A stretch of DNA of 64,000 bases from an uncultured Rhodospirillales bacterium (GCA_903845065.1 CAIMWH010000237.1:1-64000); one strand, 5' to 3'; counted from the stretch's first letter, positions 30,044-40,451 are shown. The notes: generated by a model not told the origin, from the letters alone. A program made the numbers and translations.

Positions 30044-30787
30044 CTAAGGACTCCCCGAAACCGAAAGCGTCTGCCCCGTAATAAACCCGGCAAACCCCGA
30101 AGCGAGAAACATCGCGGCATGCGCGATATCCGCCGGCGTCCCCGCCCGCCGCATCGCCGTCCGCTCGATCAACGCCGCCTGCTGCGCCGCCGAGTAGCCC
30201 TGCCACTGCCGCTCATAATCCGGGCTGGTGCGCTGAAACCCCGGCGCCACCGCATTCACCGTGATGCCGAACGGCCCCAACTCCTGCCCCAACTGCCGCG
30301 CCAGCCCGATCTCCCCCGCCTTGCCCGACGCATAGGCCTGGATACCGGTCAATGACGTCCGCAGCCCCGCCCCGCTGGCGATGAACACAATCCGCCCACT
30401 CCCGCGCGCCTTCATCCCCGGCACCACCGCCTGGGAGGTCAAGAACGCCCCGGTGAGATTGGCATCCAGCACCGCCCGCCACTCCGCCTCCTCCACCTCC
30501 TCCATCGGCTTGGCCTTCTGCCCCAGCACCCCGCCGGCGACATACACCAGCACATCCGGCGCCCGCCCCGCCTCCGCCTCCACCGCCGCCACCCAGCCCC
30601 GCAAATCCTCCCGATCGAGCAGATCGACCTTGCGCGGCACCGCCGGCAACCCAATCATCTCCGCCAGCAACCGGTCGGCCGCGAACACCTTCGCCCCCGC
30701 CCCGGCAAACCCCTCGACAATCCCGCGCCCGATCCCGCGCGCCGCCCCCGCCACCAGCACGCACTGCCCGGTGAAATCGATGTTCAT
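30044..30787 (-). CDS. SDR family oxidoreductase
   Basis: VLVAGAARGIGRGIVEGF, YASGKAGEIGLARQL, NAVAPGF. Confidence 0.9.
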   Translation of the reverse strand: MNIDFTGQCVLVAGAARGIGRGIVEGFAGAGAKVFAADRLLAEMIGLPAVPRKVDLLDREDLRGWVAAVEAEAGRAPDVLVYVAGGVLGQKAKPMEEVEEAEWRAVLDANLTGAFLTSQAVVPGMKARGSGRIVFIASGAGLRTSLTGIQAYASGKAGEIGLARQLGQELGPFGITVNAVAPGFQRTSPDYERQWQGYSAAQQAALIERTAMRRAGTPADIAHAAMFLASGFAGFITGQTLSVSGSP

Positions 30788-32766
30788 GCCGCCGTCCTCC
30801 CTATCGCCACCTGCGGATGCCGCGCCACCGCCACCCTGAAATTCCGCTCGATCGCCGCCACCGGATCACCGCCCGCCGCCGCATCCGCCGCCACCAGCGC
30901 AAACACCCGATGCTTCATGAAAAACCGCCACTCCACCGGCAACGCGAACAACAAATCCGCCAGCCGATCCCACGCCGCATCCGACCAGACCTCCTCGAAC
31001 GCCAGCCGCGAAGCCCCGAACGTGATCGCCTCCGCCGCCCCCCGAACCTCGCCTCGCAACGCCGCAGTCGCCGCCTCATCCACCCCACCGGCGCCAAACA
31101 CCACGCCATACGCCAACGCCCCCGCCGGGCTCACCTTGCCCTGCTCCACATCCCGCACCACCGCCGCCAACGGCCGCGCGAACGGATCGCCCCACCCCCC
31201 GGCGCCCGACGCCGAAATCCGCAGCACATCGCCAGGCGCGCACTGCACCACATCGGTATTGGCCAAATCCTCCGCCCCCGCCGTCCCCGGATTGCGCGTG
31301 AACCCGCACGTCGCCCCCGCCAGTCCGCCCATCACCCCCCACGACGAAAACCGCACCCGATCGCGATTGCGCGCCGTCACCACCGAATTGGGCGAAAACA
31401 CCTGGAACGTCATCTGCGTCCCCAGCCCACCCCGATGCAGCCCGGGTCCCCCGCTATCCGCGAGCAACCCATAGCTCAGCACCCGGATCGGCACCTCCGC
31501 CTCGGTAATCTCCACCGGCGTGTTCTTGAGGAAGCTGTTGGACCCATCCAGCCCATCCCCATCCGCTGCCCCGCCCCCGCCCCCGGTGATCGGATTAATC
31601 GAGGCCATCGCCATCCGCCCCGTCCGCGTATCCGTCGTCCGCACGTTCAAAATCCCGCCGCCACCCGAAGGCCCCGCCGGCAATCGCTCCGGCACCGCCC
31701 GCGCGAACGCCCCGATCACAATCCCCTGGATGCGCGTGCAGGTCAGGCTCCGCATCCCCGTCGCCGCCGGATACATCGGGTTCACCACCGACCCCTCCGG
31801 CAGAACGCACCGCACCGGCCGCGACAACCCGCAATTCAGCGCCACCGTCGGATCGAGCGAATAGACCACGTAATTATACCCCACCAACGGCAGGATATGC
31901 CGCGGCAACCCGCCCGTCGGCATATTCAACGCCGACTGCAACTGCGGATCGCTGCCGGTGAAATCGAACTCCGCCTCCTCGCCGCGAATACGGATCGTCA
32001 GCTTCAACCGGCACGGCACCCCGCCCGGGCTGTCCTCGTCGATATAGTCGCTGAACGCATAGTCCCCGTCCGTCATCCCCGCGAACATCCGCCGCGCCTG
32101 CCGCTCCGCCAGGTCAAGCACCCCATACATCCCGGCATGCACCACATCCGGCCCGAACCGCGCGATGGCGTGCTGGATTTTCCGCTCCGCCGTCTTCAAC
32201 GAGGCGATCTGTGCCTTCAAATCCCCCCAGTTCTGCTCCGGCATCCGCACATTGCGCAGCATCACCGCCAGCAGCTTCTGATCCATCACCCCCTTCTCCA
32301 CCAGCTTGGTGGGCGGAATGCGAATCCCCTCCTGATGCACCTCCGTCAACGCGCGCGACAGCGAGGCCGGCACCGCGCCCCCCATGTCGGTGTTGTGGAT
32401 ATGCCCCACCGCGAAACACATCAGCCGCTCGCCGGCGAATATCGGCATCCACAAATGCATGTCCGGCGCATGGGTGCACACGTAGCCGGAATACGGATCA
32501 TTGGTGATGCAGATATCGCCCGGCGCATAACTGTCGATGGCGTTGATCGCCCCGGCATAGTCCAGCCCGATGAACCACGTCGCCCCCAGATCCTTCGGGC
32601 TGGCAAACGTCTGCCCACACGGCGTGGTCAGGCCCGACGTAAAATCCTCGGTCTCCTTCACAAACGCCGAATGCGCCGTGCGCAGCAGCGTATACGCCAT
32701 GCTCTCGGCCGCCGCCTCGAAATGGCTCTTGAGGATTTGCAGCGTGACAGGATCAAGCTCGGTCAT
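30784..32766 (-). CDS. hyuB: Hydantoinase B/oxoprolinase family protein
   Basis: MTELDPVTLQILKSHFEAAAESMAYTLLRTAHSAFVKE...ICITNDPYSGYVCTHAPDMHLWMPIF. Confidence 0.93.
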   Translation of the reverse strand: MTELDPVTLQILKSHFEAAAESMAYTLLRTAHSAFVKETEDFTSGLTTPCGQTFASPKDLGATWFIGLDYAGAINAIDSYAPGDICITNDPYSGYVCTHAPDMHLWMPIFAGERLMCFAVGHIHNTDMGGAVPASLSRALTEVHQEGIRIPPTKLVEKGVMDQKLLAVMLRNVRMPEQNWGDLKAQIASLKTAERKIQHAIARFGPDVVHAGMYGVLDLAERQARRMFAGMTDGDYAFSDYIDEDSPGGVPCRLKLTIRIRGEEAEFDFTGSDPQLQSALNMPTGGLPRHILPLVGYNYVVYSLDPTVALNCGLSRPVRCVLPEGSVVNPMYPAATGMRSLTCTRIQGIVIGAFARAVPERLPAGPSGGGGILNVRTTDTRTGRMAMASINPITGGGGGAADGDGLDGSNSFLKNTPVEITEAEVPIRVLSYGLLADSGGPGLHRGGLGTQMTFQVFSPNSVVTARNRDRVRFSSWGVMGGLAGATCGFTRNPGTAGAEDLANTDVVQCAPGDVLRISASGAGGWGDPFARPLAAVVRDVEQGKVSPAGALAYGVVFGAGGVDEAATAALRGEVRGAAEAITFGASRLAFEEVWSDAAWDRLADLLFALPVEWRFFMKHRVFALVAADAAAGGDPVAAIERNFRVAVARHPQVAIGRTAA

Positions 32767-34811
32767 CACGCAGCCCCCAGCATCAGAATCAAATTCCCGA
32801 ACGCATCGACATGCCCGCCGAACCCCGGCGGCACCCAGCACGTCGTATCCTCCTGCGCCACCACCGCCGGCCCAACAAACCGGCTCCCCGGCGGCAACGC
32901 ACTCCGTGCAAACAACCCGGCCTGCACCACCGCCCCGCGATGCGTCACCGCCACCACCCCGCCCGCCGCCGGCCAACGCTCCACCACCTCGGTCGGCGGA
33001 AACTCCGGCTTCGGCGTCACCCCGGCGATCACCACCCGCAACGCCACCAGGTGCACCGGCGCCTTCTCGTCGGCATGCCCATAGATCTCCGCATGCCGCA
33101 CATGAAACGCCGCCGCGATCCGCTCCGGCATCCCCGCCGTGATCCATTCCGGCTCGATCAGCACCTCGATCTCGTAGGACTGCCCGCGATACCGCAAATC
33201 CCCCGTCACGCTCATCAGCCCCGGCCCCGCATGCCCCTGGCTCTCCCGCAGCCACGCCCGCGCCTCATCCCCCAACGCCGCCAACGCCGCCCGCATCCCG
33301 GCCAGGCTGCCCTCGTTCACATCGAGAAACACCACCCGCACGAAATCCGACCGCAAATCCGCCAGCAACCCACCCAGCGCCGCCAGCACCCCCGGCGTGC
33401 GCGGCACAATCACCGCCTGCATCCCCATTTCCTCCGCCACCAGACACCCCAGCATCGGCCCCGCCCCCCCGAACGCCAGCAGCGCATACTCGCTCGGCTC
33501 CTCCCCCACCTGGGAGAACAACCGGCTGATCTCGCGATACATATTGGCCACCGCCACCGCCGCGACCGACTCCGCCGCCGCCGCCACATCGCGCGCCAGC
33601 CGCCCGCCGATCCCCTCCATCACCCCCACCGCCGCCGCCCGGTCGATCGTCACCGCCCCATACCCAAGTTCCCCCGCCCCCAGCACCCCCAGCACCGCGA
33701 ACGCATCGGTAATCGTCGCCTGCGCCCCCCCACGCCCATAACACGCCGGCCCCGGCACCGAGCCCGCACTGTCCGGCCCCACCCGCAACACCCCCAGCCC
33801 ATCCACCGTCGCGATCGAGCCACCCCCCGCCCCGATCGAGGACACCGAAACCGTCGGCAGAAACACCGGATACTCCCCCACCAACTCCCCGCTGCGGAAA
33901 TCCGGCATCCCATCCCTCAGCAGCGCCACGTCCGCGCTCGTCCCCCCGATATCCAGGCTCATCACCCGCGCAAACCCCGCCTGCGCCGCGACAAACCCCG
34001 CCCCGATCGCCCCCGCCGCCGTGCCGGACAACAGCATCTCGATGCTGCGAACCTTCCCCGCCGCCGCCGTCATCACCCCGCCGTTGGATTTCGTCACCAT
34101 CGGCGCCACCGCCACCCCCCGCGCCGTCAACGCCGCCTCCAGCCGCGAGATGTAGTGCGCCACCCGCGGCTGCACCGAGCCATGGATACACGCCGTCACG
34201 CTGCGCTCATACTCGCGCACAATCGGCCACACCTCCGCCGAACAAAACACCGGCATCTCCGGCCGCACGGCCAAAATCATCCGCTTCACCGCCTGCTCAT
34301 GCGCCGGATTGGCGTACGAATGCAGCAACGCGATCACGATCCCCTCCGCCCCCCGCGCCTCCGCCAACCCCAGAGCCGCCAGCACGCTCGCCGCATCCGG
34401 CGCCGTCTCGGTGCTGCCATCCGGGTTCATCCGCTCCCGCACCTCCAGCACCCGGTCGCGCGGCACCAACGGCTCCGGCCGGCGCGAAAACAAGTCATAC
34501 GGATCGGGGATCTTCAGCCGCGCCAACTCCAGCACATCGCGAAACCCCTCCGTCACCAGCATGCACAGCCTAGCCCCGCGCTTCTGGATGATGGCGTTCA
34601 CCCCCACCGTCGAACCATGGGTGAAATAGCTCACCGCGCTCGGCGGAATCCCGAACCGCCGCTCGATCTCGTCCAGCCCGTGCAACACCTCCGCCCCTGG
34701 CGCATCCGGCCGCGACAACACCTTCAACGTGCGCAACGCCAGCGTATCCTCGTCGAAGACACAGAAATCCGTGAAGGTGCCGCCGATATCTACGCCGATG
34801 CGATGGGACAT
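32766..34811 (-). CDS. hyuA: Hydantoinase A/oxoprolinase family protein
   Basis: RIGVDIGGTFTDFCVFDE, THGSTVGVNAIIQKRGA, SLDIGGTSADVALL; ATG at 34811. Confidence 0.93.
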   Translation of the reverse strand: MSHRIGVDIGGTFTDFCVFDEDTLALRTLKVLSRPDAPGAEVLHGLDEIERRFGIPPSAVSYFTHGSTVGVNAIIQKRGARLCMLVTEGFRDVLELARLKIPDPYDLFSRRPEPLVPRDRVLEVRERMNPDGSTETAPDAASVLAALGLAEARGAEGIVIALLHSYANPAHEQAVKRMILAVRPEMPVFCSAEVWPIVREYERSVTACIHGSVQPRVAHYISRLEAALTARGVAVAPMVTKSNGGVMTAAAGKVRSIEMLLSGTAAGAIGAGFVAAQAGFARVMSLDIGGTSADVALLRDGMPDFRSGELVGEYPVFLPTVSVSSIGAGGGSIATVDGLGVLRVGPDSAGSVPGPACYGRGGAQATITDAFAVLGVLGAGELGYGAVTIDRAAAVGVMEGIGGRLARDVAAAAESVAAVAVANMYREISRLFSQVGEEPSEYALLAFGGAGPMLGCLVAEEMGMQAVIVPRTPGVLAALGGLLADLRSDFVRVVFLDVNEGSLAGMRAALAALGDEARAWLRESQGHAGPGLMSVTGDLRYRGQSYEIEVLIEPEWITAGMPERIAAAFHVRHAEIYGHADEKAPVHLVALRVVIAGVTPKPEFPPTEVVERWPAAGGVVAVTHRGAVVQAGLFARSALPPGSRFVGPAVVAQEDTTCWVPPGFGGHVDAFGNLILMLGAA

Positions 34812-34844
34812 AGTCAAACCTTCTCAAGTACAGAAAAGTCAGCA

Positions 34845-34868
34845 CTTCTTTTTGTGAACAAAAAGAAG
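34845..34868. terminator. A/T-rich perfect inverted repeat upstream of hyuA
   Basis: CTTCTTTTTGT-GA-ACAAAAAGAAG, 11-bp perfect arms. Confidence 0.6.
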
Positions 34869-34923
34869 CAAAAAAACTTCATCCGTTGTGTGCTCGGGGG
34901 ACGACGGGGGATAAAAGTATTTT

Positions 34924-34947
34924 GCTTCTTTTTTTCAAAAAAGAAGC
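34924..34947. terminator. A/T-rich perfect inverted repeat at 3' end of metalloprotease gene
   Basis: GCTTCTTTTTT-TC-AAAAAAGAAGC, 11-bp perfect arms, directly downstream of the stop at 34951. Confidence 0.65.
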
Positions 34948-34950
34948 GCT

Positions 34951-37338
34951 TCAAATCGGCATCCCCGGCGGCGGCTGCAGCGTCCCCGCTACCCTGAACG
35001 CCGCCGGATCACGCCCGAACGCCGCAATCGCCTCCAGCGCCGCCCGCCGATGCGCCCGGGTCACCGCGTCCCGCCCCTCCAGGTTCAACCCGCCGCGAAA
35101 CTCCTCGATCACATCGCACACAATCGCCCGCACCAGCGCCGAAGCCTCGGCACTCGCCCCCAGCGCCAGCAAATGCCGCAACGCCACATGCTCCACCCGC
35201 AGCTTCACCGCCTGCGCCAGCCCGGTCTCCGGCCCCGCATGCCAGGTCGCCGCCAGCGTCGCCTCCAGCACCTCATGCAACCCCGGCAACGACACATCGC
35301 GCTGATGAAACTCCACCAGCCGCCCCGCCCGCTGCGCATTGAACAACAATGCGAACGTATGCGTCGCCGCCCCCTCCGCCGCCCCCAGCGCATCGAACGT
35401 CAGCCCGGTATGGCCGCCGAACGAGTCCCGGATGCGCGGATACTCCGGCGGCCTCGGCGGCAACAGCGCCAGCAAATCCTCCCGCAACGTCAACGTCCTC
35501 GCCGCCACCGTCGCCAGCACCGCCTTCAACGCGCGCCGCTGGTCATCCCCGGGCACCATCTTCGTCACCAACTGCCCGTCGCCCCGCATCGCATAGCGGA
35601 ACTCCTGCCCGCCGATCAGCTTCACCGCCGCCTCGGTCTGATACCGATGCAGCAGGAACAACGGCACCAGCCGATCCGCCAACAACGCCATCGGCCGGCC
35701 CGGCTTGATCGCCTTCTCGCCGAACCGCTCCAGCGCCGCCGCCCGCACCGTCAGCATGCGCTCCAATTCCTCGGCCGCATCCTCCCCGGTATCCCAGTTG
35801 TGCCCCTTCGGATGCACCCCGGTCTCCGGCACCGCATCCTGCTGCGCGATGGTGTAGAGCCCCCGCCGCGCCGCATCCTCGATGATCCGATCCAGCCCCG
35901 CCTTCTCCTCGGCTGCCGTCGTCCCCGGCGGAAACTGCGTATACCCCCAGGTGATCGAAATCTCGTCCCACGCCCCGATATGGTCGCCATACGCCACCGC
36001 CAGGTCCACCCGCCCATTGCCATCCAGCTTCAGCAACGGCGCCGGATAATCGCACACCGACATATCCTGGCTGAACGTGCTCGCCACATGATTATGATCG
36101 AGCCCCAGCGTGTGCCCCACCTCATGCGCCGACAACTGCCGCAACCTGGCCATCATCAGCTCATGCACTTCCGGACACGGCGTATCGTCGTCATACGGTG
36201 ACAGCAGCGCCTCCGCGATGCTGCGCAGATGCCGGTCGCGCAACGCCGTCAGCGTCACCACCCCCTGCAAAATCTCCCCCGTGCGCGGGTCCCAGATCAT
36301 TTTCCCGTTGGAAAACCCCCGCGTCGCCCGCGGCACCCAGGTGATGATGTTGTAGCGGATATCGATCGGATCGGCGTCCTCCGGCAGCAAGTCCACCTGG
36401 AACGCATCACGGAACCCCGCCGCCTCGAACGCCCGGTTCCACCAGCGGGCCCCCTCCAGCAACGCCGTGCGCATCGGCTCCGGCGCCCCCCGATCCACAT
36501 AGTACACAACCGGCTTCACCGCAGCACTCACCGCCGCCGCCGGATCGCGCTTCTCCAGCCGATGCCGCAGGATGTAATGAACATCCGCCGGCAACTCCAA
36601 AGACCGCCCGAAATCATGGAAAATCACGCTGCTGAAGAATGACGACCGCGGATCGAACTCCCGCGGCCGATACCCCGCATCCGGCAACTGGATGAAGCAG
36701 TTCCGCACCCGAATGGTAACCGCCCGCGGATCAGGCGTCAGCGCCGCCATCCCCTCCACCTGCCCATTGCCGAACCAGAACGGCAACGTCGTCGCCCGCG
36801 GATTGGTGAACGTCAGGATGCTCTCAACCTGCGTGTTGCGCGGGAACGCCCCCGTCCCCTCCTCGGCGATCGCACAGCGCGAGGCATCCAGCACATACGC
36901 CCCCTCCCCCGCCTTCCCCAGATACCCAGCCACATCGAACGCATCGCGCAGCAGGAACGCCGTGCCGTCCACCAGCACATCCTCCCCGCTGTCCTCGACG
37001 ATATCGAACGACCACAGCACCGATTCCGCGAACGACTCCCGCACCGCCCGCTTCTGCGCCGCCTCCGCCGATGACGTCCGCCACGCATAATTCACCGCGA
37101 CGAGAAACAGCCGCCCCGCCCGCCGCTCGAACCGCACCACCTGCGGCCGCGCCAGGTTCCCCCGCTCCAGTCGGTAATCACTCACCCCATGCGAGAGCCG
37201 CGCCACATACAGTAGCTCCGCCCCCACATCATGCACCCGCAGCAGCAGCCGCCCCGAGCTATCCCACCGCAGAGGCACAAACCCATCGAGCGCACGGTGA
37301 AGCGAGGAAGCATCGGCAGGCTGGGGCGTATTTGTCAT
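34951..37338 (-). CDS. Zinc-dependent metalloprotease (metzincin, DUF5117/DUF4953-like)
   Basis: HEVGHTLGLDH (HExxHxxGxxH) and large conserved N-terminal region. Confidence 0.85.
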   Translation of the reverse strand: MTNTPQPADASSLHRALDGFVPLRWDSSGRLLLRVHDVGAELLYVARLSHGVSDYRLERGNLARPQVVRFERRAGRLFLVAVNYAWRTSSAEAAQKRAVRESFAESVLWSFDIVEDSGEDVLVDGTAFLLRDAFDVAGYLGKAGEGAYVLDASRCAIAEEGTGAFPRNTQVESILTFTNPRATTLPFWFGNGQVEGMAALTPDPRAVTIRVRNCFIQLPDAGYRPREFDPRSSFFSSVIFHDFGRSLELPADVHYILRHRLEKRDPAAAVSAAVKPVVYYVDRGAPEPMRTALLEGARWWNRAFEAAGFRDAFQVDLLPEDADPIDIRYNIITWVPRATRGFSNGKMIWDPRTGEILQGVVTLTALRDRHLRSIAEALLSPYDDDTPCPEVHELMMARLRQLSAHEVGHTLGLDHNHVASTFSQDMSVCDYPAPLLKLDGNGRVDLAVAYGDHIGAWDEISITWGYTQFPPGTTAAEEKAGLDRIIEDAARRGLYTIAQQDAVPETGVHPKGHNWDTGEDAAEELERMLTVRAAALERFGEKAIKPGRPMALLADRLVPLFLLHRYQTEAAVKLIGGQEFRYAMRGDGQLVTKMVPGDDQRRALKAVLATVAARTLTLREDLLALLPPRPPEYPRIRDSFGGHTGLTFDALGAAEGAATHTFALLFNAQRAGRLVEFHQRDVSLPGLHEVLEATLAATWHAGPETGLAQAVKLRVEHVALRHLLALGASAEASALVRAIVCDVIEEFRGGLNLEGRDAVTRAHRRAALEAIAAFGRDPAAFRVAGTLQPPPGMPI

Positions 37339-37472
37339 GATCGCGCGAGTTTGGCCGCTCCACCGCCGAGGTCAATGCCCCAACCCGTTTGCCGCAACCC
37401 CGCCAGGGGGCTAGGGATGACACCACACCAGCCGCCCCCACGTGGGAGGCTCAATCAATCCGGGAGAACATC

Positions 37473-38612
37473 ATGGCTTTCGACCCCACCACCACCGGCC
37501 TCCAACTCCGCTCGATCGTGCGCAATACCGGAGAACTCGAACTCTCCCTCGCCCGCGTGCCCGTCACCGCCCCCGGCCCGAAGGACGTCGTGGTCCGCAT
37601 CGAAGGCTCCCCCATCAACCCGTCCGACCTCGGCCTCCTCCTCGGCGCCGCCGACATGTCCACCGCGCGCACGGGCGGCACCCCGGACAGCCCGCTGCTC
37701 ACCGCCACCATCCCCGCCCCCTTCATGAAGGCGATGGCCGGCCGGCTCGACCAGTCCATGCCGGTCGGAAATGAAGGCGCCGGCACCGTCGTCGCCGCCG
37801 GCGCCGAGGCCCAGTCCCTGCTCGGCAAAACCGTCGCCATCCTCGGCGGCGCCATGTACGCCCAGTACCGCACCGTCGCCGCCGCCGACTGCCTCCTCCT
37901 GCCGCCCGACGCCACCGCCGCCGACGGCGCCTCCTGCTTCGTCAACCCCCTGACCGCCCTCGGCATGACCGAGACCATGCGCCGCGAAGGCCACACCGCC
38001 CTCGTGCACACCGCCGCCGCCTCCAACCTCGGCCAGATGCTCAACAAGATCTGCCTCAAGGACGGCATCGCGCTCGTCAACATCGTGCGCAGCCCCGAAC
38101 AGGCCGCCATCCTGCACGCCATCGGCGCCCCCCATGTGGTCGACAGCAGCGCCGAAGGCTTCACCGAGGCCCTCACCGAAGCCCTCGTCGCCACCGGCGC
38201 CACCCTCGCCTTCGATGCCATCGGCGGCGGCCGCCTCGCCGGCCAGATCCTCACCGCCATGGAAGCAGCGATCAACCGCAAGGCGACCACCTACAGCCGC
38301 TACGGCTCCACCGTGCACAAGCAGGTCTACATCTACGGCGGCCTCGATATCCGCCCCACCGAATTCAACCGCGGCTTCGGCATGGCCTGGGGTATCGGCG
38401 GCTGGCTGCTCACCCCGCTGCTGATGAAAGTCGGCCCCGCAGTCGCCGCCCAGATGCGCGCCCGCGTCGCCACCGAACTCAAAACCACCTTCGCCAGCCA
38501 CTACACCGCCGAAATCTCCCTCGCCGACGTGCTGAACCCCACCGCCATCGCCCAATACAACCAGCGCGCCACCGGCAAGAAGTACCTCATCAACCCCAAC
38601 AAGGGCCTCTAG
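37473..38612 (+). CDS. Zinc-binding dehydrogenase / quinone reductase-like MDR protein
   Basis: GPKDVVVRIEGSPINPSDLGLLLG, GNEGAGTVVAAG; RBS GGGAG before ATG 37473. Confidence 0.85.
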   Translation: MAFDPTTTGLQLRSIVRNTGELELSLARVPVTAPGPKDVVVRIEGSPINPSDLGLLLGAADMSTARTGGTPDSPLLTATIPAPFMKAMAGRLDQSMPVGNEGAGTVVAAGAEAQSLLGKTVAILGGAMYAQYRTVAAADCLLLPPDATAADGASCFVNPLTALGMTETMRREGHTALVHTAAASNLGQMLNKICLKDGIALVNIVRSPEQAAILHAIGAPHVVDSSAEGFTEALTEALVATGATLAFDAIGGGRLAGQILTAMEAAINRKATTYSRYGSTVHKQVYIYGGLDIRPTEFNRGFGMAWGIGGWLLTPLLMKVGPAVAAQMRARVATELKTTFASHYTAEISLADVLNPTAIAQYNQRATGKKYLINPNKGL

Positions 38613-38636
38613 AACCCACGCAACCCAACGCCACTC

Positions 38637-38670
38637 CGATGCGGCACGGCGGTACCGCCGCGCCGCATCG
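38637..38670. repeat. 34-bp near-perfect palindrome in intergenic region
   Basis: CGATGCGGCACGGCGGTACCGCCGCGCCGCATCG, 17-bp arms with one mismatch. Confidence 0.75.
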
Positions 38671-38689
38671 CCCACCCCGGGAGTCCGCC

Positions 38690-40333
38690 ATGAAGCGCCG
38701 CACCACCGCCGAAGCCGTCGTCGACACCCTCGTCGGCCACGGGATCGACACCCTCTATGCGCTCCCCGGCGTGCACAACGATTTCCTCTTCGATGCCATC
38801 GCCCAGTCGGACGGCCGGATGCGCGCGCTGCACCCGCGCCATGAGCAGACCTCCGCCTACATGGCGCTCGGCGCCGCCCTGGTCACCGGCCGCCCCCAGG
38901 TCTGCGCCATGGTGCCCGGCCCCGGCGTGCTGAACGCCTCCGCCGCGCTGCTGACCGCCTACGGCATGGGCGCCCCGGTGCTCGCCCTCGCCGGCCAGAT
39001 CCCCACCGACGCGATGGACAAGGGCTGGGGCCACCTCCACGAAATCCCCGACCAGCTCGGCCTGCTCCGCCATTTCACCAAGTACGCCGCCCGCATCCCG
39101 GCCGCCGCCGAAGCGCCAGCCATGGTGGCCGAAGCCATCCGCCAGGCCCTCGGCGGACGGATGCGCCCGGTGGCGCTGGAATGCGCCATCGACACCTGGG
39201 GACGCCCCGGCATGTCCGCCGACGCCGCCCCCCTGCCGATCAGCCGCCCCGCCGTCGATGGCGTCAGCATCGCCGCCGCCGCCGCCCTCCTCGCCGGCGC
39301 CAAACGCCCCATCATCGTCGCCGGCGGCGGCGCCATCGATGCCGCGCCCGAACTCCTGGCCCTCGCCGAACGCCTCGGCGCCCCGGTGCTCACCTACCGG
39401 CGCGGCCGCGGCGTCCTCCCCACCATCCACCCCCTCGCCGTCTCCCTCCCGGTCGGCCATCGCCTTTGGCAGCACGCGGACGTGGTGCTCGGCGTCGGCT
39501 CGCGGTTGCACTTCGCCCAGTCCAACTGGGGCACCGACGCCGGCCTAAAGATCATCCGCCTCGATATCGACGCCGAGGAGCACAACCGCTTCCGCCGGCC
39601 GGACGTGGCGATCCACGCCCACGCCCAGGACGGCGTGGCCGCCCTGCTCGCCGAACTCGGCCCCGGCACCGCCCTCTCCCGCCCCGATGTCGCCGCCGCG
39701 CAAGCCTGGTTCGTCGAACGCCTGGCCCGCCAGGAACCCCAGATGGGCTACCTGCGCGCCATCCGCGCCGCCCTGCCCGAGAACGGCGTGGTGGTGGAGG
39801 ACGTCACCCAGGTCGGCTTCGTCGGCCGCCTCGCCTTCGAGGTCGCCACCCCGCGCCGCTACATCTCGCCCGGCTACCAGGACAACCTCGGCTGGGGCTA
39901 CGGCGCCGCGCTCGGCGTCCAGGCCGCCCTCCCCGGCCGCGCCGTGGTCGCGATCAGCGGCGACGGCGGGTTCATGTACCAGGCCGGCGAACTCGCCACC
40001 GCCATGCGCCACAAGCTCCCGGTGATCGCCGTGGTGTTCGATGACGGCGCCTTCGGCAACGTCAAGCGCATCCAGGCCGAACGCTTCGGCAACCGCCAGA
40101 TCGCCGCCGACCTGCACAACCCCGACTTCCACGCCTTCGCCCGCAGCTTCGGGATGAACGCCTGGGTCGCCCATAATCCTGCCGAACTGCAATCCGCCCT
40201 GCACGCCGCCCTGGCCACCGGCGAACCCGGCCTCGTCCAGGTCAAGGTCGGCGAGATGCCCAGCCCCTGGGACATGCTGGCCCTGCCCCGCGTGCGTGGT
40301 TTCGACGAAGCCTGGCGGCCCGCCCTGCCGTAA
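38690..40333 (+). CDS. Thiamine pyrophosphate-dependent enzyme (acetolactate synthase-like large subunit)
   Basis: YALPGVHNDFLFDAI, HEQTSAYMALGAAL, ISGDGGFMYQAGELATAMRHKLPVIAVVFDDGAFGNVKRIQ. Confidence 0.9.
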   Translation: MKRRTTAEAVVDTLVGHGIDTLYALPGVHNDFLFDAIAQSDGRMRALHPRHEQTSAYMALGAALVTGRPQVCAMVPGPGVLNASAALLTAYGMGAPVLALAGQIPTDAMDKGWGHLHEIPDQLGLLRHFTKYAARIPAAAEAPAMVAEAIRQALGGRMRPVALECAIDTWGRPGMSADAAPLPISRPAVDGVSIAAAAALLAGAKRPIIVAGGGAIDAAPELLALAERLGAPVLTYRRGRGVLPTIHPLAVSLPVGHRLWQHADVVLGVGSRLHFAQSNWGTDAGLKIIRLDIDAEEHNRFRRPDVAIHAHAQDGVAALLAELGPGTALSRPDVAAAQAWFVERLARQEPQMGYLRAIRAALPENGVVVEDVTQVGFVGRLAFEVATPRRYISPGYQDNLGWGYGAALGVQAALPGRAVVAISGDGGFMYQAGELATAMRHKLPVIAVVFDDGAFGNVKRIQAERFGNRQIAADLHNPDFHAFARSFGMNAWVAHNPAELQSALHAALATGEPGLVQVKVGEMPSPWDMLALPRVRGFDEAWRPALP

Positions 40334-40451
40334 GCCGCGCGCCGCGTCGCCTCCCGCCGCCGTGCCATCGCTCCGTTCAACCCTGCCTCCCGCGCCCGGC
40401 CCCCAACGGCAGGGGCTGACCTGCCGTGCCGCAGGTGCTAAAGCCCCCGCC

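Noticed and set aside
28102-30081. 659-aa plus-strand ORF
   Set aside because: Antisense to the Dpp-type binding protein; no recognisable domain.
32811-34997. 728-aa plus-strand Arg/His/Pro-rich ORF
   Set aside because: Antisense to hydantoinase A; shadow ORF.
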